Shown here: positions 34,861 through 45,630 of the stretch, piece after piece | Numbering within the stretch: the first letter of the stretch is position 1 | How the letters are laid out: each line of letters starts with the position of its first letter | Source: Euryodendron excelsum | Lineage: Eukaryota; Streptophyta; Magnoliopsida; Ericales; Pentaphylacaceae | Direction of reading: 5' to 3' | Assembly (NCBI GenBank): GCA_033060915.1 | Contig: CM065399.1 | Location: 13,851,001 to 13,915,000, forward strand | Length of the DNA: 64,000 nucleotides | Notes under the pieces: model-generated | Databases searched by the model: none | What the model saw: only the letters and a program-made list of their open reading frames with translations | Told to the model about the DNA's origin: nothing | Position numbers and translations under genes: made by a program

Positions 34861-35260
34861 CAGGTACATATTGCCGACGGATGGAGCAATATGGTATGAG
34901 GCACTTGCTCAGAAGAGTTTGTGTTTGCTTTATGTGGTGCAAAAGGTGTCTTGCTTAGCTGAGTTCAGCATGGGAGTCTGGGCGAACCTTTGCTTCGAGT
35001 AGCTGTGGGGGCAGATTTGGTGGAGACCAAATTTGTAGGCTATCAGCACAGAGGTATTGGTCTGCGAGGAGTGGTGGCAGCAACTCATCGTGGGGGTATA
35101 TAAGCACTACCGCATTCAGCGTTATGCTTAGCATCAACGAGGGCGTTGATTGTTCGAGTGGTGAAGAGTGTCAGGAGTTGGCACTATTGGTGGCGAGTGC
35201 TAGGAGTTGGCACTGGGCTTTGGCATCATCGAGGGCGATGATGGTTGAAGTGGTGGAGCA

Positions 35261-36292
35261 TGTCACGGGTTGCCACTCGTGGCACGTCTGGGGTCACGAG
35301 GGACCTTGGCATGGGGCATGTCTAAGCATGGTTGGCCAGTGGCATGGTAATCTCATAATTTGTATTTTTCATATTTATTTGATATATAGATTATGACTCC
35401 TCGAGGGGGTAGGACGTTTCCTCATATCAGTTTGGAGATGGCTCAGAATGCTATTATAAGGGGGGTCTTGGTGTTGACTCTACCACCCCCTGGTACTACC
35501 GAAAGGGACAGCATTCAAGTGAGGCCCCCAAGGGAGTAGGTGACACTTGGGGGCCGGCTGTAGAACGTGGCTGCAGTCCTCATGCCAGTCAAGGAGCTAC
35601 ATGGGCGGCATTGTGTCCCGTGGAGCAGATGTTGGGCATTGGCGTCGAGGATGGGGTTGTGACATTCGCACCCGCTATGCCGCAGTTGTATCGTGGTAGG
35701 GCTTATGTTCATGACCGATTGGGTCTCGGTGTGCACACTTGCATGCCATGTGTCTCCTGTGCACTTGCGTATTGGGCTCGTGCTTGTGCACAAAGTCGCT
35801 TAGTTTGGCTAGTATTGGTGTCACGGGGCACAATGTTATAGGCTTAACAGTTGCTATTCTGTGGTGCCTATCCTTGCAGGCAACAACCTTGACGCGGGGC
35901 ACTAAGAGCTTCATGGATCGAGGCATCATGCCAAACGGGTGATGCTTAGCTCACGCGCATGTCCGGTTACACATGACTATATTGCTTGTGTTTCGAGAGG
36001 GACTAGCGCTAGGCACATTGCTTGTCATGTGTGGGCGCATTTGAGAATGGCGTTGCTATCGCCTATAGCTTGGGTTAGCCGAAAGGCTTGAGCCTCGGAG
36101 GACGAAGCTTAACATGATGTGCGGGGCATTACGGATGGATCCTGGACGAGCGCATAGTCTTATGCCTCGGTGTTTGAGTTTAGTAGGACTATTGTTTGGT
36201 GCATTGTGCCTCACGGGTTAATTCCGTTGCGTATGATCATGGTGAGTCGCATTACTGTCACCGTGTGGTATCCGGCCTACCAGCCCATGACA
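35261..36292 (+). repeat. Right LTR of LARD-like element
   Basis: TGTCACGGG at the start and ATGACA at the end, colinear with the left LTR. The substitutions between the two LTRs indicate an old rather than a recent insertion. Confidence 0.9.
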
Positions 36293-36505
36293 GTTGGTTA
36301 GACTTATTAACAACCTACAGACAAGCAAGCTAGGGATGCCTTGTGTGCATCCACTAAGTTGCAAGTTCTTGAATTTCCTCCAAGATCAGTCCAACCTATT
36401 TGGCATAGGATACCTTTGGGTGGGGAACTCCTCGGCATGTTTATCTCTAGTTTAGGGCTTTAGCCCATCCTTTCAACCAAAACAAATAAATACATAAATA
36501 TATCT
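36293..36505 (+). pseudogene. LINE ORF2 C-terminal end and 3' tail
   Basis: The coding remnant LLTTYRQA is followed by LEFPPRSVQP-like sequence, typical of the end of L1 RNase H regions. Then GGGCTTTAGCCCATCCTTTC and an A-rich tail at about 36476-36505. This continues the LINE interrupted at 32312. Confidence 0.7.
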
Positions 36506-37879
36506 TTATAATTGTATATTAAATACAAAATTAACAATATGCTAAGATTATATTAGATTGTATCATAATTTTTGTTTTGAATAAATTTGTCGTGAAGTAT
36601 AATACATGAAATATTTGAACTTTACCGTCAATTTTAGGACTTTAGCTCTTAGCCTATTCACATAAAATTGTTGTGTGCACGCGCATGGAAATGGTGGTGA
36701 GGGTGAAGCTTTAATGGTATCATTGCATGTACGTACGGCACTTTCATATAAAATTACATGAAAGCAAATGCGATGATTGCCTTTAATTTTATTTTTTATT
36801 GGTGTGATAATATATATATTTGTATATATATTATTCTATGTATGTGATTTTTCAAAAAGAGATAACGATTTTAGGTAAAAACATCCAAGATCACTCACCA
36901 ATTTCGGATATGTTAGAAATATGTTTGAATTTGAGCGAAAAGAAGAATCACTAGATTCTAAGAGAGTAGAAGTGGTTGGACTACTATTTTTCAGGTTCCA
37001 GCTACTTGAACTAAATCATTTTATTCGATGTTGACTAATACAATAGTTTTGAATTTTTTTTCATTTGGTTTATTTTCCATTAAATGTGCGAGAACCACTT
37101 CCAAAGTAATGCGAATTTGCCCAATCAATTTATTTAGGAATAGTTATTTGAAGCTCAAATTTCTTCTTTTTTTTATTTTGGTACATAAAAAGGGTTGTAC
37201 TAGACTACACAACAACTTCGTTAGGACGCTAGATTGCATAGCAGCACGAGAAAGGAGACAGGGTATCCGCGTGAGATTCAACCACGAAGCAAGTCAGGAG
37301 TATAGGCCCATACACCTCTTATAGACTATGGAGCATGAATAATCCTAACAAGAGCCTACAAGAAGTTAAACCCAAGTCTTAAGTGAGTATGCAGATAAAC
37401 TCACCCGCTGAACTAACTAGTACACATGTACTAACTAGTAGTTCCATGTACACATGCATCAATCCCAATTCTAGGTTATTTGAAGCTCAATCTAGTACAA
37501 ATGCATCAATCCCGATTCCATGTACAATTGGAGACACGATTTACCTAGAAGACCCTGAAGGAAAAACATGGAACTATAGTCTAACTAATCAAGATCATCA
37601 AAAACTGAAATACAATAATATAATTACAAATCTAACCCTATTGCATCCACTTGCCACTAGGTATCAAATTCGCAAACTTCCCGATGTGGTCTTATTGTAT
37701 TGATCTAGTCCAACGATTAAGTATCGAATCACCATGATATGGTTCTTTAGTACTTGTCTAGTATTAAGTTACAAAATACTACGAGATGCAACTATATTTA
37801 TATTGGAAGGAATCAGGAAAAGTACAAGTTCCTTTTCAGTACTGATTTCTATATCATATCAGAATTGGAAACTTAAAAA
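36506..37879. other. Spacer, no gene seen
   Basis: AT-rich sequence. Short frames at 37028-37324 and 37383-37703 show no domain. A local repeat of ACTAACTAGTA and ATGCATCAATCCC occurs at 37415-37530. Confidence 0.5.
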
Positions 37880-38128
37880 TTACTGCCGTTTGGTAACATT
37901 TTATTTTTTTGTTTTCTGTTTTGTTTTCAAAATTCTGTAAGAAAAAACAAAAATTGTTTGGTAATGTTTTTGTTTTCTATTTTTTCCAAAAACAAAAAGT
38001 CAAAAACAGGTCAAAAATTGAAAACACCAAAGTAGCGTTTTCTCTTGTTTTCAAAAACTATTCTCAATTTTGGACCACCACCGGTAGCTACCACCGACCA
38101 CCTAAACCACCACTAATCCACTAGGCCC

Positions 38129-38860
38129 TGTTAATGATTTATATTAAAAGACATGTTTTGTGTAATAATTTTAGTATTTATTAATAAATTAATTATTCTA
38201 TTCTAATAAGAATCTGTGTGAGTAATGTTTGTCTTGCATTATTTATTTAATGATTATGCGTGTGTGCCTCTTATTCTATATAATAAATTACTTGGTATGT
38301 AGAGTATGGCTTACACAAGAAAAATCAGATCATCAGTTCTTATGGAATATAAGTTTATCATTCATAGTTTTAGATGAAATTAGTCACACCATCAGTAGGA
38401 CTATAGCACAAGGTTTTAATAGGTCTGTATTGACTATGGGAACGGTATAGTTCTAACTACTTGCATTAGTACACTTTGTATGTATTGAACAAGCCCATGT
38501 TGAGATAATTATTTTTATACTGACTATATAAAACAATTAATATCTCATAATTATTATGAGTGTTTATGCTCTTAATCCTAATATAATAAATAGACACGTG
38601 CATCTAGTATTTATTGTTTTGATTCACAAAAGAGTGAGATTATTTGTAGGTCAATATACTCAGTAAGTTGGATAATAACATTACGTGTATAGTGAATATT
38701 AATTATTGATGGAATCTACATCCTGGTGTATGGATTGATGATACCTCTTGAGAAAGTTTATAAGTTTTAACTATATCAAGCCCTGCAAGTGGATTATGAA
38801 TCTGACATATCAAATAAGTTATGTAGAAAATCTCAAAGAATTAAATAAGTCTATTAATCA
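38129..38860 (+). repeat. Copia left LTR, incomplete
   Basis: It matches 43635-44358 over about 730 bp, then diverges after AATTAAATAAGTCTA. It lacks the TATA-bearing promoter/R/U5 part found in the right LTR. Confidence 0.75.
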
Positions 38861-39578
38861 TGGTTGGTTTATAAATGCTCAACTAGAGAGTAAAATTAAT
38901 TTTCATATTTTAATTTAAATATTTTTTTCTAAATTAAGAAAATTTAAAATTTTATTTGTTGCACATATATGAGTCACCAATAATGAAGTGTTATATTTAT
39001 TGGATAATTAAACACATGACATCCTTCATGTATTAAATATTTAAGAGGGTGAGGGAATTTATTACGAATAAATCCCATGGTCTCCATCGATAGTTTATAA
39101 ATGAAGTAATTTATTTTATGTGTTAATTTTAGTACCAGCCCCCCTATTGGATGGAATAAGTTACGAACTCACTGAATATAAACTCTAATAGTTATTAGAA
39201 TTTGGTCAACTCTTCATCTGAGTAACTCATTACGAAATAATAGGTCTAGAATTTAGTGATGTTATACACTTAGCTATAAATAATAGTATCCTCACTATCT
39301 GAGTCATTGCTATTATTTATAGGACCAAAGTTAAGTCAACTATTTAATTTTACTTGGCACAGTTATTTGCCTAGATAATAAAGTTAATAGGTATTGACCT
39401 TTCTAGATAAATATTAAATAGTAGACGACCTCTCATCGAGGCATGTTATTTATGGTATACTAGATTGCTAGCATATTCTTTTAAAATATTGGTAAAGGAA
39501 ACCATATTTTAATGATTGAATTCTAAGTTTATTATTGCTTATCATATTTTGTTATAATATGTGATTCTCAAGATTAAA
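38861..39578. other. Copia 5' region without recognisable primer site
   Basis: AT-rich sequence between the truncated LTR and gag. No TGGTATCAGAGC-like site was found. Confidence 0.5.
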
Positions 39579-42500
39579 ATGGTTTCCAATCCACTTGCTG
39601 TCGTTCTCAAAGAAAATAAATTAATTAGACCAAATTATATTGACTAAAAAAGAAATTTGGATATTGTGAGAGGGCAACCAATGAGGAAATTCGGGCTTAC
39701 CAGAAATTGATAGAGGTTGATGAGATATCGTGGTGTTACATTTTGGCATCTATGTCAAATATTCTGCAACATCAGCATCAAGCTATGCTTATTGCTTATG
39801 ACATGATGATGAGCATAAAAGAAATGTTTGGGGATCAGAATCGTGTTTCTAGGTTGGGTGTCATAAGAGACCTGATGAACACGACTATAGTTGAAAGAAC
39901 CCTAGTGAGGTATCATGTTATAAAGATAATGAGTCTTCTGAATGAACTAAAGATCCTTGAAGCTGAAATCGATGGAAAAACCCAAGTTGATATCATTCTC
40001 CAGTCGTTGCCTGATTTATTTAAATAGTTCTGCCTGAATTACAACAAGAATAAGTTCTCTTATTCAATGGCAGAGCTTTTTAAAGAGCTTCAAGTAGCTA
40101 AGGACCTCATTAAGAAGCCACTTATTGCTCTAGTTGCTGAGAAATGTTCTACTTCTAAATCGAAAGTAAAGAAGAAGCGGAAAAATATTTAGAAAACAAA
40201 GACAGTTCCTCAAGCACCTTATGGGCCTCAAGGAGAAGTGAAAAAGCCCAAGGACAAGTGTTTCATCTGTAAGTAGTCAGGGCACCGAAAGCTACAATGT
40301 CCGATTTATCTAGCCAAACAGAACAACAAAGGTAAATCTCATTCACTAGTAGTTGAAATGTGTTTAGCAGTGTTATCTACCGGTACTTGGTGTGTAGATA
40401 CAGGAGCCACTAATCATATATACAATTTTTTGCAAGAGTACTACCAAACTTGCCAACTTAATGATGAAGAGATTTACATCTTTATGGGAGATGGCACGAG
40501 AGTGTCAGCAGTTACAGTAGAAAATATTAGTATTTCTTTTGGTAGAGATAGGATTTTAGTATTAAAAGACTCTTTTTATATACCTTCCATTAGAAGGAAT
40601 TTGATTTCAGTTTCTAGATTGGTTGATAATGGATATTCCATTTATTTTAGTAACTTAGTTGTTATTAAGTTAAATAAACGTTTTATCTGTTCTGGTACAT
40701 TGGTGAATGGTCTTTATATTGTTAATCATGTCTCTCCTACACTGCAACTAAATGAACTAAATAATGCTAACACACTATCATGTAAGAGAAAGCAACCTTC
40801 TCAACTTAACTAAACCTATCTTTGGCATCTACGCCTAGGTCATATTAATCTAAGACGAATTTCTAGACTGGTAAAGGATGGGCCATTAGGTTCATTAGAA
40901 GTGGAGGCACTGCCAGTCTGTGAATCCTACTTGGAAGGTAAGATGACCAAACGGTCCTTTGCGGCCAAAGGCAATAGGCCAAAAGAGGTATTAAAATTGG
41001 TTCACTCTGATTTGTATGGCCCCATGAATATCTAAGCTAGAGGTGGTTTCGAGTATTTCATTACTTTCATTGATGATTACTCAAGGCATGGGTATATTTA
41101 TTTGATACGCCGTAAGTCTGAATGCTTTAAGAAATTTAGATTGTTTGAGATAAAAAAGAAAAAACGTTATAGTAAAAGTATTATGACACTATGATCTGAT
41201 TGTGATAGCGAATACCTCTTAGAAGAATTTATGGATTACTTATCAGATGAGGGAATTGAGTTCCAACTGTCTGCACCAAGTATGCCATAACAGAATGGTG
41301 TAGCAAAAAGAATGAACAAAACTATTATTGATATGGTCAGATCTATGATGAGTAATTTAGATTTGCATAATTTTTTTTGAGGCCATGCACTTGAAACAGT
41401 AGCATACATTCTAAATTTGCTACCATCTAAGTTAGTACCTACTACTCCTTCAGAACTGTGGAATGGGCGTAAGCCTAGTCTACGACATGTTCAGATGTGG
41501 GGTAGTCTAGCCCACATGCTGAAAGGGAAAGTAGATAAGTTAGAATCAAGAGCATATGTTTATTTCTTTGTTGGGTACCCTAGAGGAATGAAAAGTGATT
41601 TATTTTATTGTCCTAATGATCAGAAGGACATTATTAGCACCAATGCCTGATTCTTAGACGAGGACTATGTAATGAACCATAAACCCAGAAGTAAGATTGT
41701 TCTAGAAGAGTTGAAAGGAGATAGACGAGCATATACTTCTTCATTACCTTCAGTACAAGAAGAAATACCACAAGACCAAGTCATTGACATAGCATTGCCT
41801 CGTCATAGTGAGAGAAATGTTGTAACTCGGGATGATATTGAAACACAACATGCGGATACCATCAACACGCTAGTTTCACAATTATGGCATGATGATGGTG
41901 CACAAGGATCAGAATCAGCAGAGCAATTCACTCATAATACACAGACACAAGTCGTGCCTCGTCGTAGTGGGAGGGTTGTACGCCAACCTGATCGGTATAC
42001 GTTCTTAGGAGAGTCTTATGACAGAATCTCTGATGAACTAGATACCGAACCCGTTAACTACAATAAAGCACTTCAAGATAAACACGCAAAACTTTAGACA
42101 AAGGCTATGAAATCAGAGATGGATTCTATGTACTCTAATCAAATCTGGAATCTTATAGAACCACCCGAAAGGATAAAACCCATCGGATGCAAGTGGATCT
42201 ATAAAAAGAAGAGACGAGCAGACAGGAAGGTGAAAACCTTTAAGGCTAGGCTTGTTGTGAAAGGGTTCACTCAAAAAGAGGAGATCAACAATAAGGAAAC
42301 TTTTCGCCGGTAGCCATACTAAAGTATATCTGGATTCTCTTATCCATTACGGCTCATTTTAATTATAAAATTTGGCAAATGGATGTCAAGATAGATTTCC
42401 TTAATGGAAGTCTTGATGAGTGCATCTATATGAAGCTACCAGATGATTTTATAGCAAAAGGCCAAGAGTAAATGGTGTGCAAGTTTAAAAAGTCCATTTA

Positions 42501-43615
42501 TAGACTTAAGCAAGCGTCTAGGTTTTGGAACATTCATTTTGATCAGGCCGTTAAGTCTTATAGTTTTGATCAATATATTGATGAGTCGTGTGTGTATAAA
42601 AAGTGTAGTGGTAACGTGGTAGTGTTCTTAGTACTATACGTAGATGATATCTTGCTCATCAAAAATAATGTTGGGATATTATCTTCGGTTAAGGTATGGT
42701 TATCTGGACAGTTCGATATGAAGAACTTAGGAGAAGTCAGTCACATCTTTGGGATCAAGCTTTTGCGAGATCGTAAGCATAGAATGTTGGGTTTATCACA
42801 AGCTATTTATATTGATACAATTCTTGCCCGTTTTAGCATGCAAGATTCTAAGAAAGGTTCCTTCCTTTTAGACATAGAATCTCTCTAACCAAGGATTGGT
42901 GTCCTAAGACACCGATTGAGGTAGAGAACATGCAGGTAGTTCCCTATACATCAACAGTAGGAAGCCTTATGTATGTTATGCTTTGCACTAGACCTGACAT
43001 CTGTTTTGCCGTAGGCATAGTCAGCAGATATCAGTCAAACCCAGGACAGGAACACTAGACTATGGTAAAGAATATAATCAAGTACTTAATGACTAAGTAT
43101 TATATGTTGGTTTACTAGGCAGATAGTCTAGTGCCCATTGGGTATACAGACTCAGATTTCCAGTCAAATAAGGATTCTAAGAAATCAACCTCAAGAAATA
43201 TGTTTACCCTAGGAGGTGGAGCCATTAGTTAGAGAAGTATCAAGCAATCATGTGTTGCTGATTCCACCATGGAGGGCGAATATGTGGCAGCCTCTGAGGT
43301 AGCCAATGAGCCCATTTGGCTTAGGAGCTTTCTATTAGATCTAGGAGAGGTAGCTTCAGTATAATTGCCTATTACACTTTATTATGATAATAGCAAGGCG
43401 GTTGCTAACTCGAAGGAACATAGGACCCATAAGAAGGCAAAACACATCGAGTGTAAGTATCCCCTGATACGAGACATAGTAAACAGAGATGATGTGGTGG
43501 TTATCAAGATTGTATAAGCAGATAACCTAGTAGACCCTTTTACGAAGAGCTTACCAGCCAAGACTTTTGATGGTCATTTAAAAGGGATAGGACTTAGATG
43601 CATTACTGTATAGCT
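39579..43615 (+). pseudogene. Copia gag-pol polyprotein remnant
   Basis: Gag starts MVSNPLAVVLKENK (39579) and includes YILASMSNILQHQHQ. A knuckle CFICKxSGHRKLQC near 40259 has a stop at one position. Protease is CVDTGATNH (about 40391). Integrase has HLRLGHINLRRI, VHSDLYGP and FIDDYSRHGY, but one zinc Cys is Tyr (ESYLEG) and the region of the catalytic Glu reads VAKRMNKTI instead of VAERxNRT. RT (42107-42888) has GCKWIYK and an intact YVDDILLI (about 42640). RNase H (42950-43600) keeps LYYDNSKAV and AKHIECKYPLIRDIV. More than ten stops and frameshifts are present, so it is dead. Confidence 0.9.
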
Positions 43616-43634
43616 TTGAGTCTAAGTGGGAGAT

Positions 43635-44880
43635 TGTTAGAAATTTATACTAAAAGATATGCTTTATGTAATGAATTTAGTATTTATTAATAAATTACTT
43701 ATTTCATTTTAATGAGAATCTGTGTGAGCAATGCTTACCTTACATTATTTATTTAATGATTATGCATGTGTCTCTTATTCTATATAGTAGATGATTTTGT
43801 GTGTAGAGTACGAATTACATACGGAAGATTATATTATCAATTCTTATGAAATATAAGTCTATAGTTCACAGTCTTAGATGAAACTGGACACACCAACAGT
43901 AGGATTATAGCACAAGATTTTAATAGGTCTATCTTGATTATGGGGAACAGTATAGTTCCAACTCCTTGCACTAATATACTTTGTGTTTATTGAACAGGAC
44001 CTTGTTGAAGTAATTATTTTTATACTGACTATATAAAATAATTAATACTTCATGATTATTATGAGTTCTTATGCTCTTAATCCTAATATAATAAATAAAC
44101 ACGTGTATATAGTGTTTATTATTTTGATTCATAGAATAGTGAGATTCTTTATGGGTCAATAAACTCAGTGGGTTAAACAATAACATTACGTGTACGGTGA
44201 CTATTAATTATTGATGGAATCCATGTCCTGATATAGAGATTGATGATACCACATTGAGGAAGCTTATAAGTTTTTATTATGTCAAGCTCTGCAGGTGGAT
44301 TATGAATCTAACATATCAAATAAGTTAAGTAGAAAGTCTCAAGGAATTAAATAAGTCTAATAAATTTAATTGTCGGTATCTTAATTTAATAGAAGGGTAT
44401 TTGTGATCTTAATGTGGGGAGATAAATAAGCATTTAATAATATGGAGTTTGAAATATAATTCCTAGTATGACAAGGAATGCAATTATAATTCTTTAGTGG
44501 TATAAATTATAATTTATATAAATAGGGATTAATCCTGATTGGATTAGGAATCCTTATTTGTGTAGGAAGCCCTAGTCATACTAATCATGTGGTCCCTGCT
44601 GTAGCCTTTATATACATGCACTCTATGAGTAGCTAGGGTTACAACTAATAGTCTCAGATACACGTTCTTGTGAGAGATAAAAACCCTAGCAGTTGTGAGT
44701 CCACTCTCTCTAGAGTTAGGCATATTTAAAGGATATATTAGAAGTCCGAAGGTTAAGTTCGAGTAGTTTTCTTGTTGTTGTCGCTTGCTGCTTGAGATCA
44801 AAGAAGAGCAATTTCGAAGTTCATACCTGCTATTTGGGATCAAACCAGAGAGATTTCGAAAGTATGATTCTAATAACATA
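43635..44880 (+). repeat. Copia right LTR
   Basis: It starts TGTTAG after the polypurine tract. It carries TTTATATA (44607-44614, TATA-like) and ends at ATAACA (about 44879), or at 44966 if the GGCCC duplication is correct. It is about 500 bp longer than the surviving left LTR. Confidence 0.75.
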
Positions 44881-45367
44881 GATTAGTTTTTGCCAATTAG
44901 ATCAAAATTTTTAATATTATGCGTATGTACTATAGTCCGGTCATAGAAAATTCTACAATCTCCAATGGCCCCAACCTCCACAGCCACCACCGACCACCAG
45001 AACCACCACCAACACACCAACCCAGCCCCCACAGCCAGCACGGACCACCAGCAACCCCCATAGCCACAAGCAACCAGTAGAACCACCACCAAAAAACCAA
45101 CCCCAACCCCCTAACGACGATCAAGCACCACTCACCTGATAATCGACCTCCACCATTGCACCACCAGCCCACCAATCGACCACCATAGCACCCCTAGCCA
45201 TTGATTGACCACCAACATCTCATCGCCCAACCACTGATTGACCACCATAGCATCCCCACTCCTAACCATCATCGTCCAGAACTTGCAAGCACACACACGA
45301 AGGAGAGTGGGAGGGACTGAAGAGCTAGAGAAAGAAGAGACTCGTGTGGTTTGGAAAGGAAAATTGG

Positions 45368-45388
45368 AGAGAGAGAGAGAGAGAGAGG
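45368..45388. repeat. (GA)n microsatellite
   Basis: About ten uninterrupted GA units. Confidence 0.9.
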
Positions 45389-45630
45389 ATAGGAAAAATG
45401 GATAGAGAGTGGGTGATATGTATATATTATTTACTTTAATAATATTTTATGTTAATATTTTAAGCATAAAATTAATAATAAAAATGATATTGTTATTTGG
45501 ATTACCAAATATGTTTTTTGTTTTTATTTTCTTTACCAAAAAACTAAAACAAAACATAAAAAATTAACAATAAAAACATACAACAAAAAGTTAAAACTGA
45601 CAACATTACCAAATAGAAGAACGACTGTCA

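Larger units (their letters stand above)
32312..36292 (+). mobile_element. Non-coding LTR retroelement (LARD-like), 3981 bp
   Basis: Two nearly equal LTRs (1033 and 1032 bp) start TGTCAC and end GTGACA or ATGACA, so the ends form short inverted repeats. A primer site TGGTATCAGAGC (initiator-Met tRNA) lies two bases after the left LTR. A purine-rich tract GAAGTGGTGGAGCA (35247-35260) precedes the right one. The 1916-bp interior has no gag or pol and consists largely of tandem repeats, so replication would depend on proteins supplied in trans. It sits in the LINE RNase H domain. A clear target duplication was not found: the left flank is CTTAG and the right flank GTTGG. Confidence 0.88.
19612..36505 (+). 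mobile_element. L1-type LINE, decayed, with two nested insertions
   Basis: In order on the plus strand there are a gag-like ORF1 with a CCHC knuckle, an apurinic-type endonuclease, a reverse transcriptase, a zinc-binding RVT domain, an RNase H domain, and a 3' end reading GGGCTTTAGCCCATCC then an A-rich tail near 36476-36505. Removing the CACTA element (22755-29724) and the LTR element (32312-36292) leaves about 5.9 kb, a normal plant L1 length. Stops and frameshifts occur in both ORFs. The 5' limit is uncertain because it abuts LTR copy 3 near 19612, and no target duplication was identified. Confidence 0.85.
38129..44966 (+). mobile_element. Ty1/copia retrotransposon, decayed
   Basis: The left LTR starts TGTTAATG at 38129 and the right one TGTTAGAA at 43635, after the polypurine tract AAGTGGGAGAT. 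Between them lie gag, protease, integrase, reverse transcriptase and RNase H in copia order. GGCCC at 38124-38128 and 44967-44971 is a possible 5-bp target duplication. However, the expected CA end would fall at about 44879 (ATAACA), leaving 87 unexplained bases, so the right boundary is uncertain. The left LTR lacks the last ~520 bp present in the right one, and no primer site is visible. Confidence 0.85.
37880..45630. mobile_element. TIR element with CCACCA core, split by copia
   Basis: The left end near 37883 carries GTTTGGTAACATTTTATTTT and the right end near 45615 carries ACATTACCAAATAG, whose complement is CTATTTGGTAATGT, so the ends are imperfect inverted repeats. Inside them come T/A-rich arms, a CCACCACCGACCACC-type stretch (38070-38120 and 44975-45260) and a (GA)n run at 45368-45388. 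Removing the copia element leaves a unit of about 0.9 kb. This looks like a non-autonomous DNA transposon. The target duplication and superfamily were not resolved. Confidence 0.5.

Noticed and set aside
32429..36000. Many frames of 60-106 codons in the LTR element
   Set aside because: They recur in both LTRs because the LTRs are duplicates. None carries gag or pol motifs.
44883..45175. Gly/Trp/Val-rich minus-strand frames
   Set aside because: They are translations of the CCACCA-rich core on the opposite strand.
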